Assembly: GCF_900116705.1 (NCBI RefSeq)
Contig: NZ_FPBP01000001.1
Span: 547,403-611,402 of the forward strand
DNA: 64,000 nucleotides
From: Halomonas korlensis
GTDB lineage: Bacteria; Pseudomonadota; Gammaproteobacteria; Pseudomonadales; Halomonadaceae
Direction of reading: 5' to 3'
A program made the translations under genes and the position numbers. Numbering within the stretch: position 1 is the stretch's first letter; each line of letters starts with the position of its first letter. Below, piece after piece: positions 52,281-62,013 of the stretch. The notes under the pieces are model-generated. The model saw only the letters and a program-made list of their open reading frames with translations. It was not told the origin of the DNA and made no database searches.

Positions 52281-53783
52281 ATGTTGCAATCCTCCGGAGT
52301 GGCGGCTCAAACGCCCTATACCGAAGCCGCCGCTTTCAAGCCATTCTCGCTCGTGCTGGGCATCATCATTGGCCTGGCCGTCTTCTTTCTGCTGCCCGAG
52401 TCTTTGGCACTCAATGCCCGCATCGTGGCGGCTATCGCCATGCTGATGGCGACCTGGTGGATGACCGAGGCGATCCCCATCCCGGCCACGTCGCTGCTGC
52501 CACTGGTGCTCTTTCCGTTCTTTGATATCGCCACGGTAGGGGAAACGGCCTCGCCCTATGCCCACAGCATCGTCTTTTTGGTGCTGGGCGGGGTGTTGCT
52601 GGGTCTAGCGACTCAACGCTGGAACCTGCACCGGCGCTTCGCGTTACTGACGGTACTCACCGTAGGCACCAGGCCGGCGCAGATCGTCTTCGGCCTGATG
52701 GCCGCCAGTTGGTTCATCACCATGTGGGTCAGCAACACCGCCACGGCAGTGATCATGGTGCCGATCGGCGGCTCTATCATTGCCTTGGTAAAGTCGCTGG
52801 GGAACGGCGATGACACGCCCAAGTTCTCGGCAGCCGTGCTGCTGGGCATCGCCTACGCCATCACCATCGGCTCCATGGCGACGCTGATCGGCCAGCCGCC
52901 CATGGCGCTGATGCGCGCCTATATGGAGAACACCCATGACCTGAGCATCGGTTTCGGCCACTGGATGCTGATGGGGGTGCCCTTCTCCACCACCATGCTG
53001 ATCGTGGCCTGGTTCGTGCTCAACAAGATAGTGTTCCGTGCCGAGGTCGAGGACATTCAAGGCGGCCGCGCCATGATCGAGTCCGAGCTCAAGGCCATGG
53101 GCCGGCTCTCACCGGAGGAGAAGCGGGTTCTGATGGTCTTTGCCGGGGCGGTGTTCTTCTGGGTCTGCGTGCCGCTGATCGGCAAGATTCCAGCGGTACA
53201 GACCACGCTGCCTTGGCTTGCGAATATCAATGACACCAGCATCGCCATCCTGGCGGCCATCCTGATGTTCGTGATTCCTGCCTCGAAGGGTCAGGGCGCG
53301 CTACTGGACTGGTCAGCTACCCGCGACGTTCCCTGGGGCGTACTGATCCTGTTCGGCGGGGGCCTGACCCTGTCCGCTCAGTTCACGGCCACCGGGCTGA
53401 GTGTCTGGATCGGCGAGAGCGTATCGGGTCTGGCCGGTTTCCCGCCGATTCTGGTGCTGGCTTTCACTGCCCTGGTGATCATTCTGTTGACCGAGCTGAC
53501 CAGTAACACCGCCACGGCGGCGGCCTTCTTCCCGATCATGGGGGCCATCGCCGTCGGGCTAGATATCGATCCCTTCCTGATGACCATCGTGGTGACCTTC
53601 GCCGTCAGCTGCGCCTTCATGCTGCCGGTGGCGACGCCTTCCAACGCCGTGGCCTTTGCGACGGGGGACCTGCCAATCAAAAATATGATCCGTGCGGGCA
53701 TCTGGCTCAACGTGATTGGCCTGCTGGTGATCATCGTGGCGCTCTATACCATCGTACCGCTGGTGTTCGACGTCTCCTTCTGA
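52281..53783 (+). CDS. SLC13/DASS-family sodium-coupled anion transporter
   Basis: A 500-residue transporter with about 11 membrane segments and two Ser-Asn-Thr motifs (W-V-S-N-T-A-T-A and L-T-S-N-T-A-T-A-A) that bind Na+ and carboxylate in VcINDY-type proteins. It also has the W-W-M-T-E-A-I-P-I-P-A-T-S-L-L-P segment. Substrates are probably C4-dicarboxylates, citrate or sulphate; the exact one is not evident. The ATG at 52281 is chosen over TTG 52266. An IS5-family element lies 14 bp beyond the stop. Confidence 0.92.
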   Translation: MLQSSGVAAQTPYTEAAAFKPFSLVLGIIIGLAVFFLLPESLALNARIVAAIAMLMATWWMTEAIPIPATSLLPLVLFPFFDIATVGETASPYAHSIVFLVLGGVLLGLATQRWNLHRRFALLTVLTVGTRPAQIVFGLMAASWFITMWVSNTATAVIMVPIGGSIIALVKSLGNGDDTPKFSAAVLLGIAYAITIGSMATLIGQPPMALMRAYMENTHDLSIGFGHWMLMGVPFSTTMLIVAWFVLNKIVFRAEVEDIQGGRAMIESELKAMGRLSPEEKRVLMVFAGAVFFWVCVPLIGKIPAVQTTLPWLANINDTSIAILAAILMFVIPASKGQGALLDWSATRDVPWGVLILFGGGLTLSAQFTATGLSVWIGESVSGLAGFPPILVLAFTALVIILLTELTSNTATAAAFFPIMGAIAVGLDIDPFLMTIVVTFAVSCAFMLPVATPSNAVAFATGDLPIKNMIRAGIWLNVIGLLVIIVALYTIVPLVFDVSF

Positions 53784-53797
53784 GCCGTCACGCCTAA

Positions 53798-54664
53798 GAG
53801 TGCCTTTCAAAACTTGCCTTGAAGCTTGTTCCAGCAGATCAGCGAACAGCCCAGTAGCGTCAAGGCATAGTGGATATCGACGCGCCGTTCATAGCGGGTG
53901 ACGAGTCGCCTCATCCGTCCCAACCAGGCAAAGGTACGCTCGACCACCCAGCGATGACGCCCGAGTCGCTGACTGTCTTCCACGCCCCGACGGGCAATGC
54001 GGGGCTGGATACCCCGCGTTCGGCACGATCGGCGGCAGCGCCGATGATCGTACGCCTTGTCCGCATGCAGCTTGCCAGGACGACGACGAGGCCGCCCCGG
54101 CCGGCCTGAGGATAGGGGCGCAACGCTGTCGAGCAACGCCGCCAGCGGCACGCTGTCGTTCATGTTGGCGCCTGACAGCAGAATCGCTAGAGGCACCCCC
54201 TGACGATCGGTCAGCAGGTGGCGTTTGGTGCCTGGCCTACCTCGGTCTGTCGGGTTGGGGCCGATGGCCGAGCCCCCCTTTTTGCCGGTACGGAGGCGCT
54301 ATCTATACAGGCCCGCTCCCAGTCGAGTTGGTCAGCGTGATGCAGGTGCTCCAGCAGCGTTTGATGTAAACGCTCCCAGACGCCCGCTTCGTGCCAGTCA
54401 CGCAAGCGACGCCAGCAGGTGACGCCTGAGCCGCAACCCATCTCCTGCGGCAGCATCTCCCAGGGGATGCCTGAGCGAAGAACGAACAGGATGCCTGTCA
54501 GGGCGGCGCGGTTGGAGATGGGCGGCCGTCCGCCACGCGGCTTGGGCGTTGGCGGTGGCAGTAGGGGCTCGACAATGGACCAGAGTTCGTCGGATACGAT
54601 CTTCTTAACCATACCGAAAATCTAGGAACGGCTGACGCTGTTTTCAAGGTTTTGAAAGGCGCTC
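53798..54664 (-). mobile_element. Complete IS5-family (IS427-type) insertion sequence
   Basis: An 867-bp element with near-perfect ends: GAGTGCCTTTCAAAAC at the left and, reversed, GAGCGCCTTTCAAAAC at the right. TAA occurs directly outside both ends (53795-53797 and 54665-54667), a 3-bp target duplication typical of the group. The two overlapping transposase frames are intact, so the element may be active. Confidence 0.9.
53807..54612 (-). CDS. IS5-family transposase made by -1 frameshift
   Basis: The first frame (54612-54211) starts M-V-K-K-I-V-S-D-E-L-W-S-I-V-E and carries the N-terminal DDE part (I-D-S-A-S-V-P-A-K-R). At C-A-A-A-A-A-G-G-G-G-G-G (about 54276-54287, minus strand) a -1 slip gives A-K-K-G-G-S-A-I-G-P-N-P-T-D-R-G-R-P-G-T and joins the second frame, which ends at 53807 with the remaining catalytic residues (H-A-D-K-A-Y-D and W-V-V-E-R-T-F-A-W). 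Programmed frameshifting at such A/G runs is known in this IS group, so the gene is taken as intact. Confidence 0.85.
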
Positions 54665-54866
54665 TAAGGGAACATCGCCGCTCGCTTGAGCGGCGATAGC
54701 ATTGACCGGCAGTCCTTTCAGTTTGAGTTTCTGGAGCCTGCTTAATAGTTGCTGATTACCCTCAGCGGGGGCCAGGCGCACCGTGCCCCAACGCCTGCAT
54801 TTTTACAGTTTTTTTATATCGTTTCGTGAATCATCGTCCTTACGCCATCAACGGAGTGGGACGAAG

Positions 54867-56369
54867 GTGTCCAGTCGCAGCGTTCCATCAGGAAGGCTCA
54901 TCCAAGGGGTGAACAAGCGGGCGTACCGTTGGGCGCCGGTACTGAAGGTCATGTCGGTGTTGTGGCTGATCCTGGCCCTTTTCATGACCCTCCCGTGGTT
55001 GGTATTGCTGATCGAGGGCGAACCCGATGCCCTGGCATTTGGACTATCGATTCTCATCGTGTTGTCCGCGGTCATGGTTTCCTGGCTGGTCACCCTGAGG
55101 GTGCCCGTGGTCCTCAAGCCTTGGCAGATGTTCGTATTGACCACGCTGAGCTGGGTCACCATCAGCGGCTTCGCCAGCCTGCCGCTCGTGCTTGGCGCGC
55201 CCCAACTCACCTTTACCAATGCGGTATTCGAGTCGGTATCGGCCATCACGACCACCGGCTCGACGGTATTGGTCGGCATCGAGTTTCTGTCCGATGGGCT
55301 CAAGCTATGGCGCGGCATCATGCAATGGTTGGGCGGCATCGGCATCATCGTGATGGGGATCGCGATCCTGCCGTTTCTGAAAGTGGGAGGCATGCGGTTG
55401 TTCCATACCGAGTCCTCGGACTGGTCGGACAAGGTAATGCCTCGCACGGGCGGCATCGCCAAGGCGACCCTGAGTATCTATTGCGGTTTCACCTTGATGG
55501 CCATGCTGGCGTATTGGCTGGGCGGCATGACACCGTTGGATGCCGCAGTGCACGCCATGACCTCACTCGCCACGGGAGGGTTCGCCAACTCCGATGCCTC
55601 CTTCGGCGCCTATGCCAGCCAGCCGCATCTGCTGTGGCTGGGCAGCCTTTTCATGTTGTCCGGCGCCTTACCTTTTGTGCTGTATATACGTTTCCTGCGC
55701 GGGTCGCGACAGTCGTTGTGGCGCGACCAGCAGGTCCAGGGACTCATGTCATTGTTGTTTCTGGTGATCCTAGGGTTGACCGCTTGGCGGGTCTGGCAAG
55801 ACACACCGGGCTTCGAGGCCCTGACCCATGTGACGTTCAACGTCATCTCGGTGGTAACGACCACCGGTTTTGCCTCGGAGGACTATAGCACCTGGGGCCC
55901 CCTGGCCTTCGTGGCGTTCTTCTACCTGACCTTCGTCGGAGGATGCAGCGGCTCCACCAGCGGCGGCATGAAGATCTTCCGCTTCCAGGTAGCGATGATC
56001 CTGCTGCGCAACCAGCTGCGCTTCCTGATCCACGCCAATGGCGTCTTCGCCTCCCGCTACAATCATCAGCCACTCACTGATGACGTCACGCGCGGAGTGG
56101 TGGCCTTCTCGTTCTTCTTCTTCCTGACCATCGCCGGTCTGGCATTGGGCTTGGCCCTGCTGGGGCTGGACTTCACCACGGCGCTGTCGGGGGCGGCCAC
56201 GGCGGTGGCCAATGTAGGCCCAGGTCTGGGGGACATCATCGGGCCTGCTGGCAATTTCGCTTCCTTGCCGGCCTCGGCCAAATGGCTGCTCTGCTTGGGA
56301 ATGCTGATGGGGCGGCTTGAAATCCTCACCGTGCTGGTGCTCCTGACGCCGATGTTCTGGCGTCGCTAG
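54867..56369 (+). CDS. trkH: TrkH-family potassium uptake membrane protein
   Basis: A potassium translocation subunit of about 500 residues with repeated M-P-M units and selectivity-filter segments T-T-T-G-S-T-V, S-L-A-T-G-G-F-A-N-S, T-T-T-G-F-A-S-E-D and A-N-V-G-P-G-L-G. It would work with a TrkA-type NAD-binding subunit not in the window. Potassium uptake is essential for osmoadaptation. The start is uncertain: GTG 54867 follows GGGACGAAG; an ATG at 54783 is in frame but the added residues are unlike the family. It leads into the kdpD- and kdpE-like genes. Confidence 0.88.
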   Translation: MSSRSVPSGRLIQGVNKRAYRWAPVLKVMSVLWLILALFMTLPWLVLLIEGEPDALAFGLSILIVLSAVMVSWLVTLRVPVVLKPWQMFVLTTLSWVTISGFASLPLVLGAPQLTFTNAVFESVSAITTTGSTVLVGIEFLSDGLKLWRGIMQWLGGIGIIVMGIAILPFLKVGGMRLFHTESSDWSDKVMPRTGGIAKATLSIYCGFTLMAMLAYWLGGMTPLDAAVHAMTSLATGGFANSDASFGAYASQPHLLWLGSLFMLSGALPFVLYIRFLRGSRQSLWRDQQVQGLMSLLFLVILGLTAWRVWQDTPGFEALTHVTFNVISVVTTTGFASEDYSTWGPLAFVAFFYLTFVGGCSGSTSGGMKIFRFQVAMILLRNQLRFLIHANGVFASRYNHQPLTDDVTRGVVAFSFFFFLTIAGLALGLALLGLDFTTALSGAATAVANVGPGLGDIIGPAGNFASLPASAKWLLCLGMLMGRLEILTVLVLLTPMFWRR

Positions 56370-56406
56370 ACTGATGACATGTCTCGAATGAAAGGACACA
56401 CGATCG

Positions 56407-58446
56407 ATGAATGCTAAGCCGCCATCAGACTCGTCACCTACCCTTGCACCGGCCGCTACCGACAAGACGGACAGTGCCGGCCTGGTAGGCGGGACCCGCG
56501 CGCCGCGTCCTCGATTGTTGGTCGCGCTTAGCGGCGGCAGCGAGGACGCCGCATTGGTACGGGCAGCTCACCGCCTGGCAGAACGCGAAGGAGTCTCCTG
56601 GCGAGCCATTCACGTGGATAAAGGAAGCGACGATGCTCAGCGACGCCTGGTGCTGGAAAAGGATTTCGCCATGGTGGCCCGGTTGGGCGGCGATACCGTG
56701 TCGATTCAGGGTCAGGATCGCGCCACCGAGTTGCTCCACTATGCCGACGAACACCGCATCGCCACCCTGCTAGTGGGTAGGCCACGCTCGTCAGGTTGGC
56801 GCTTCTGGCGTCGCACCCTGGCAGAGCAACTGATGCGTCAACGTGGCACCTTCGATCTGGTGGTGGTTGCCGAGGCTCGCAAGCGGCCACGCTTTCGGCC
56901 GCGCCCCACGTGGCAAGCGGTGCGACTCCAGGAGCCACTCGTCGCGATAGCAAGCACCTTGGGTGCCCTGGGCATTGCCTGGGGACTCCAGGCATGGCTG
57001 GAACTGGCCAACCTGTCGCTGGTGTTTCTTGCCGCGGTGCTGGTCAGTGCTGCTCTGGCCGGCACCCGGGCCGCCATGCTCTGTGCCGTGCTCGGTTTTC
57101 TTACCTTCAATTACTTCTTCACTCGCCCGCACTTCTCGCTGGCCATGGTCGAGCGCGAGCAGCTGCTGACGGTCATCTTCTTCCTGCTGGTCGCGGTCGT
57201 CGTCGGTCAACTGGCGGGCAGTGGACGCCGCCGGCTGATAGCCTTGCGCAGCAGCCGGGAGCAGACACAACGGCTGCTCGCCTACTCCCGAGCCTTGTCA
57301 GTGGCCACCGACTGGGACCAGGTGCGCGATACCGGCATTGCCTCCCTGGAGCGATGGCTGGGCGCGCCAGTTGCCTTTCTCAATCGCGAGGAAGGAAATC
57401 CTGGCCTGGTGATTCAGTACACCGAGCCGCCCGGCATCACGCTCGATGCCGCCGCGCTGACGGCGGCGAGCTGGAGTTGGCAGCATCGCCAGCCCAGCGG
57501 CCTGGGTACCGCCAACCTGGCGGATGCCGACCAGGGCTGGCGTCTGCTGCCACTAGTGGAGCAGGACCGCGTGCTGGGTATCGTTGGGCTCGAGCTGGGA
57601 CGACGCGCGACCCCGCTCGGTCCTGACCAGGAAGCGATGATCGAGGCGCAGGTCAGCCAGTTGACCATGGCATTGGAACGAACGCGCCTGGTCAGTGAGC
57701 TGAGTACCGCGCGTCTGTCGGAAGAAAACGAGCGGCTACGCTCGGCACTGTTGTCATCGGTGTCCCATGACTTGCGAACTCCACTGGCGTCGATCATCGG
57801 TTCGGCGAGTTCGCTGCGCGATCTGTCGCCGCAACTGAGCGCAATGGACAAGGACGAGCTGCTCGACAGCATCCTGAGCGAAAGCGAGCGACTCAATCGC
57901 TACATTCAGAACCTGTTGGACATGACCCGGCTGGGCCACGGCAGCCTGAAGATCGAGCGCGACTGGATCTCGCTGGATGATCTCGTGGCGGCTGCCTTGC
58001 GACGACTCGGCCCCTCGCTGGATTCGGTGGACATTGAACGTGACTGGCCGGATGACTTGCCCTTGTTGTTCGTGCATCCAGCCTTGATCGAGCAGGCACT
58101 GGTCAACGTGATCGACAACGCGGCGCGATTTTCCCCGGCCGGGGGCCGCGTCGGTATCCAGGCACGGCATGACAGCGCTGGGGGGCAACTGGAGATTTGC
58201 GTGACGGATCAAGGACCGGGCATAGCCCCAGAGCAGCGCGAGGCGGTATTCGACATGTTCGTTACCGACAGCGAAGGTGACCGCAGTCGCCACGGCAGTG
58301 GCCTAGGACTTGCCATCTGTCGTGGCATGCTGGGCGCTCATGGCGGCAGCATCGTCGCTCAGCTCGGCCCCCGGGGCACTGGCACCACTATCATCATGCA
58401 CCTGCCGTTGCCGGCAGCAGACGACGGGAGGCGTAGTGATGAGTAA
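56407..58446 (+). CDS. KdpD-like sensor kinase lacking the N-terminal KdpD domain
   Basis: A 679-residue kinase. It starts with a universal-stress-like domain (residues 35-160), then a DUF4118 block of four membrane segments (residues 175-275, with F-L-T-F-N-Y-F-F-T-R-P), a GAF domain (295-420), HisKA with H454 in S-S-V-S-H-D-L-R-T-P, and HATPase (N-V-I-D-N-A-A-R-F, D-Q-G-P-G-I, G-S-G-L-G-L). E. coli KdpD is about 894 residues; the first 210 or so, with its own ATP-binding Walker motifs, are absent here. No kdpFABC is nearby. It lies 37 bp after trkH, so trkH is its likely target. Confidence 0.9.
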   Translation: MNAKPPSDSSPTLAPAATDKTDSAGLVGGTRAPRPRLLVALSGGSEDAALVRAAHRLAEREGVSWRAIHVDKGSDDAQRRLVLEKDFAMVARLGGDTVSIQGQDRATELLHYADEHRIATLLVGRPRSSGWRFWRRTLAEQLMRQRGTFDLVVVAEARKRPRFRPRPTWQAVRLQEPLVAIASTLGALGIAWGLQAWLELANLSLVFLAAVLVSAALAGTRAAMLCAVLGFLTFNYFFTRPHFSLAMVEREQLLTVIFFLLVAVVVGQLAGSGRRRLIALRSSREQTQRLLAYSRALSVATDWDQVRDTGIASLERWLGAPVAFLNREEGNPGLVIQYTEPPGITLDAAALTAASWSWQHRQPSGLGTANLADADQGWRLLPLVEQDRVLGIVGLELGRRATPLGPDQEAMIEAQVSQLTMALERTRLVSELSTARLSEENERLRSALLSSVSHDLRTPLASIIGSASSLRDLSPQLSAMDKDELLDSILSESERLNRYIQNLLDMTRLGHGSLKIERDWISLDDLVAAALRRLGPSLDSVDIERDWPDDLPLLFVHPALIEQALVNVIDNAARFSPAGGRVGIQARHDSAGGQLEICVTDQGPGIAPEQREAVFDMFVTDSEGDRSRHGSGLGLAICRGMLGAHGGSIVAQLGPRGTGTTIIMHLPLPAADDGRRSDE

Positions 58447-59164
58447 GCGCTCACTCGTGCTGATCATCGACGACGAGCCGCAGATCCGCCGCTTCCTGCG
58501 GATCAGCCTGGTTTCCCAAGGGTTCGGGGTGATCGAGGCGGCGAGCGGTGCCGACGGCCTGGCGCGGGTCAAGGAGGAAGGCCCCGACCTGGTGCTGCTC
58601 GATCTTGGCCTGCCGGACATGGATGGCCAGACGGTGCTGGATGCTCTGCGTGCCCACAGCGCCGTGCCGGTGATCGTCGTCTCGGTGCGGGAACAAGAAG
58701 CCGAGAAGGTGCGGGCCCTCGATAACGGTGCCAACGACTATGTCACCAAGCCATTCGGTATCCAGGAACTGCTGGCTCGGGTGCGATCGTTGTTGCGCTA
58801 CCAAGGGCAAGCGAATGAGGATCGAACCAACCTCCGCTATCGCTACGCAGGACTGGTCATCGATCTCGCGGCCCACCAGGTCAGCCTGGAAGGCGAAACG
58901 GTGCACTTGACGCCCAAGGAATATGCCGTTCTCAAGCGCCTCGTGCGACATGCCGGGCGTGTCGTTACTCAGTCTCAGCTATTGCGTGAGGTATGGGGAC
59001 CCACCCACACTCACGATAGCCATTATCTGCGCATCGTGGTCAGCAAGCTGCGTCACAAGCTTGGCGATGACCCCCGAACCCCTCACCTGTTGCAGACCGA
59101 AGCCGGCGTCGGCTATCGCCTGCTGGCGGAACTCGATGCCGACGCGACGTCTAGATCGACGTGA
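58439..59164 (+). CDS. kdpE: KdpE-like response regulator
   Basis: A 241-residue OmpR-family regulator. The receiver has D11, D12 and phosphoacceptor D55 (L-L-D-L-G-L-P-D-M-D-G), Ser and Lys at the T/K positions (V-V-S-V-R-E and T-K-P-F-G). The winged helix (L-T-P-K-E-Y-A-V-L-K-R-L, Y-L-R-I-V-V-S-K-L-R-H-K-L) follows. L-Q-T-E-A-G-V-G-Y-R-L is the KdpE end. The ATG overlaps the kinase stop by 8 bp, a usual sign of coupled expression. Confidence 0.93.
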   Translation: MSKRSLVLIIDDEPQIRRFLRISLVSQGFGVIEAASGADGLARVKEEGPDLVLLDLGLPDMDGQTVLDALRAHSAVPVIVVSVREQEAEKVRALDNGANDYVTKPFGIQELLARVRSLLRYQGQANEDRTNLRYRYAGLVIDLAAHQVSLEGETVHLTPKEYAVLKRLVRHAGRVVTQSQLLREVWGPTHTHDSHYLRIVVSKLRHKLGDDPRTPHLLQTEAGVGYRLLAELDADATSRST

Positions 59165-59238
59165 TGTCCATTTGCCGCCTCCTTGGCGGGTCAATGAGAA
59201 TCCAGGTGATCGTTCTAGTCAGGAAACTCACCTTGTCT

Positions 59239-60013
59239 TCAGAGAAAGAGAGCTTTCAGCGGCATCCAAATCCCCATGCCCATCATGATCAGGTTTTCGG
59301 TTAGTGATACGAACCCCAGTGGGACATTGCTGTTACCACCCACACAGGCGCATTTCAGTTCACGCTTGTCGATATACACGGCTTTGAAGACGGAGACAGC
59401 CCCCACCGTGCCAATAAACAATGCGAGCGGTGCAGCGATCCAGATCAGGGCTCCCGCCAGCATCAAGATACCCGCCAAGGTTTCGGCGTAAGGATAGAAG
59501 TAACTGTAGGGGACATGGCGCTGGGCCAGAAGGTCATAGTTAAGAAACATGGTGCTGAAGCTTTCGACGTCCTGCAGTTTTTGTAGCCCCAACAATGCCA
59601 TGGCGGTAGCAATGGCATACTCCGGCATCCGCCCAGACACGAGAGCCGCTGGCTGCCCAGATTACCGCCAGGCCGATCAGCAAGGACGTGGCGAAGATGG
59701 CGATGACCGGCTGGTAGGTGGTTTCCTTGTCACCGGGCACACTCAACCCCAGGTAGGCACGAACCTCCTCGTAGCCCCCCACTTGTTTATCGCCGATATA
59801 GACTTGCGGCGTGGTATCGACACCGGCGCCTTGCTTGAATTCGTCAATGGCCTGGCGGGACGTGAGGGTATGATCCTCGACTCGATAACCCTTACGCTTG
59901 AGCAGGTCCACGGTTTTCAGGCCAAAAGGACAAAGATGCTCCTCCGTCTTCATTCGATACACGCGGGCCGTTCCCTGCTTTGAAGAAGTCGGTGTCGCAG
60001 TCGCGGTGCTCAT
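59239..60013 (-). pseudogene. Glutaredoxin-MauE fusion gene, probably frameshifted
   Basis: From ATG 60013 the frame encodes a glutaredoxin-like domain (C-P-F-G in H-L-C-P-F-G-L-K, T-P-Q-V-Y-I-G, G-G-Y-E-E-V) and one membrane segment ending W-A-A-S-G-S-R. It then becomes Cys/His/Arg-rich and stops at 59540. From GTG 59640 another frame encodes a MauE/DoxX-like membrane domain (L-Q-K-L-Q-D-V-E-S-F, Y-F-Y-P-Y-A-E-T-L-A-G, C-A-C-V-G-G-N). Such proteins are normally one chain, so a single-base indel near 59640 is likely. Two overlapping genes (59540-60013 and 59239-59640) remain possible. Role: probably thiol redox at the membrane. Confidence 0.75.
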
Positions 60014-60170
60014 GCGCGTCAGCCTCCCTAGATTAGCAATTCTAACTAAAGCACCAATCTCTGGCGGTCCTCCTGTCTCTCGACATTGCCCTCTAGATGG
60101 CCGCCATTATGCCTAACAGGCTAGAACTTACAGGCCACCTAAAGGTCAAGTGTCGCACCACGATCTCCAC

Positions 60171-60653
60171 TTATGAGTTAATGCTTTTTTTCGCTAGTGC
60201 AGTGAGCGCCTCATCGGCGCCTTTTTCTTCGTTGAGTATCTGCGACAGAAGAACCGTTGCCTCGGTATCCCCCAGCTGGTCAGCCAGGGTGCACAAGGTT
60301 CCATAGGTAGCGATTTCGTAATGTTTGACTTGCTGCAACACCCCGATCAGGCCGGCATCTCGAACCGGCCCTTTTTCGCTGGCCTCTACTATTTCCTGCG
60401 CATCCTCGAGCAAGCTCTCCATGGCATAGCATTTGATGCGACTGAGCCGGATATTCGGCAGCGTATTCGCTGCCTGCTCGACTCTTTCCATGTGGGAGTA
60501 TGTTTTCTCGAGATGGACGCTCAGCATCTCGACTAATCGAGGCGCTTCTGCTGCACGGGCCAGCTTTGGAAGCGCACGAATCATTTGCTTTTCTGCGCTA
60601 TTCGCCTCAGATAACAGGTGCGCAAAAAGATCTTCGATGCTTTTGATAAGCAT
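60171..60653 (-). CDS. YciE/YciF-like ferritin-like protein (DUF892)
   Basis: A 160-residue four-helix protein. The first helix carries E-D-L-F-A-H-L-L-S-E-A-N-S-A-E-K-Q-M, and later E-x-x-H-type metal ligands appear in Q-Q-V-K-H-Y-E-I-A-T-Y and I-L-N-E-E-K-G-A-D. The family is stress-induced and binds a dimetal centre. It is divergent from the TauE/SafE gene, with about 350 bp between. Confidence 0.88.
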   Translation of the reverse strand: MLIKSIEDLFAHLLSEANSAEKQMIRALPKLARAAEAPRLVEMLSVHLEKTYSHMERVEQAANTLPNIRLSRIKCYAMESLLEDAQEIVEASEKGPVRDAGLIGVLQQVKHYEIATYGTLCTLADQLGDTEATVLLSQILNEEKGADEALTALAKKSINS

Positions 60654-61001
60654 ACGGCTCTCCCTGTTGGTTACCTTACAGCCAGCATCCCTGACTCAGT
60701 TAAAAAGCCCTGTCGAACCGGGTACTCGTCAACCTTGCCCTGAAAATAGTCTTCTTTTGCGAGACGCCCCGATCATGGAGCGCAATACCCTTGAATCCCT
60801 ATGGGAAAATCTAGCAGATCAGGCGTGAACATCACGTTGACATCAATGTGACAACCTTGAAGCGTCATGCTAAGTTGCGACTCGATTGATTCTTGCATGA
60901 CTTAATTAAATTACGTGCAAACAGCCTGTCGGCCGCTCTCGCCATGTGCCTTATTCGGCTCAGCGCAAGGGCTGCCAGACACAGCAAGGGGCCTTGGCGC
61001 A
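60654..61001. other. Intergenic region between the YciF-like gene and the TauE/SafE gene
   Basis: About 350 bp with no convincing gene. The stretch 60840-60920 is A+T-rich (TTGACATCAATGTGACA and TTAATTAAATTA) and probably holds promoters. Confidence 0.35.
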
Positions 61002-61808
61002 TTGGATATCTTGTGGTGGTTGGCCTATCTGGCCCTGGGAGGGTTCGTTGGCTTGATGGCTGGTCTGCTGGGCATCGGAGGCGGCGGGATCATGGTACCG
61101 ATCCTGACATCGCTTTTCGTGATACAAGGCGTACCCCACGAGCATCTCGCGCACCTTGCCCTTGGAACTGCGATGGCGGCTATCGTACCGTCCTCGCTGT
61201 CGAGCCTGATGACACATCATCGCCACGGTGCGGTTCGCTGGGAAGTCGTCCGCTACATTACTCCCGGCATACTGGTAGGGACTTTCCTGGCGACGTTTGT
61301 GGCTGCCCTGATACCCACAGGCGGCCTGGCGATCTTCTTCGCCTGCTTCATGATGTTGATGTCAGTACAGATGCTGGTCAATCTCAGGCCCAAGCCGTCA
61401 CGCGGCCTGCCAGGCCCCATGGGCATGAGTGGTGTTGGTGTCGGGATAGGCGGAATTTCTGCCTTGGTGGCCATTGGTGGCGGTGCACTGACGGTACCGT
61501 TTCTGACCTGGTGCAATATCAAGGTTCAGCATGCCATCGGGACGTCAGCGGCGGTGGGATTGCCGATCGCCTTGGCCGGTGCGCTGGGTTACCTCATCAA
61601 TGGCTGGGCTGTCAGTGGGCTACCCGATGCTGCCCTGGGATTCATCTATTTGCCTGCGCTGCTATTGATGGCTCCGCTGAGCATCATCACCGCGCCGCTG
61701 GGCGCCAGGCTCGCGCACCGGCTGCCGATCGCTACACTAAAGCGAGTCTTCGCCGTGATGCTGGCCATCCTGGCCATACAAATGGTCTACGCCGTGTTCA
61801 CGGCCTAG
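61002..61808 (+). CDS. TauE/SafE (TSUP) family membrane protein
   Basis: A protein of about 268 residues with eight membrane segments in two repeats: G-F-V-G-L-M-A-G-L-L-G-I-G-G-G-G-I-M-V-P-I-L and G-V-G-I-G-G-I-S-A-L-V-A-I-G-G-G-A-L. These double-glycine motifs define the family, which exports sulphite, organosulphonates or related anions. TTG 61002 is chosen because the protein then begins M-D-I-L-W-W-L-A-Y-L-A-L-G, the usual opening, with AAGGGG upstream. The frame is open back to GTG 60915, giving 297 residues. Confidence 0.82.
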   Translation: MDILWWLAYLALGGFVGLMAGLLGIGGGGIMVPILTSLFVIQGVPHEHLAHLALGTAMAAIVPSSLSSLMTHHRHGAVRWEVVRYITPGILVGTFLATFVAALIPTGGLAIFFACFMMLMSVQMLVNLRPKPSRGLPGPMGMSGVGVGIGGISALVAIGGGALTVPFLTWCNIKVQHAIGTSAAVGLPIALAGALGYLINGWAVSGLPDAALGFIYLPALLLMAPLSIITAPLGARLAHRLPIATLKRVFAVMLAILAIQMVYAVFTA

Positions 61809-61945
61809 ACACACCGCAGAGCGTTAAGCGGAAAAGTTGCAGAGCTTCGGCCTTGTTGGCTCGATGCTGTTTGGCGTGTGGCCGTGGTTCACGGTAAACC
61901 AGTTGGTTATTGCAGGCTGCGTACCAGAGCAATCGCCGGCCTCTC

Positions 61946-62006
61946 TATAATAGCAATAGTGACATCGTGTGTTACTACACGCTGAGCTTCTTCTCATGGA
62001 ATGAGA
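61946..62006 (+). promoter_or_regulatory. mgtC promoter -10 element and leader hairpin
   Basis: A perfect TATAAT at 61946-61951 gives an RNA start near 61958 and a leader of about 55 nt. Within it TCTCAT-GGA-ATGAGA (61992-62006) folds into a hairpin that includes part of the GAGAGG ribosome-binding site before ATG 62014. No good -35 is seen, so an activator may be needed. Confidence 0.4.
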
Positions 62007-62013
62007 GGCGCTT

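Noticed and set aside
54211..54287. Treating the IS5-family transposase as a broken gene
   Set aside because: The A/G-run slip site and intact ends with target duplication fit programmed frameshifting of an intact element.
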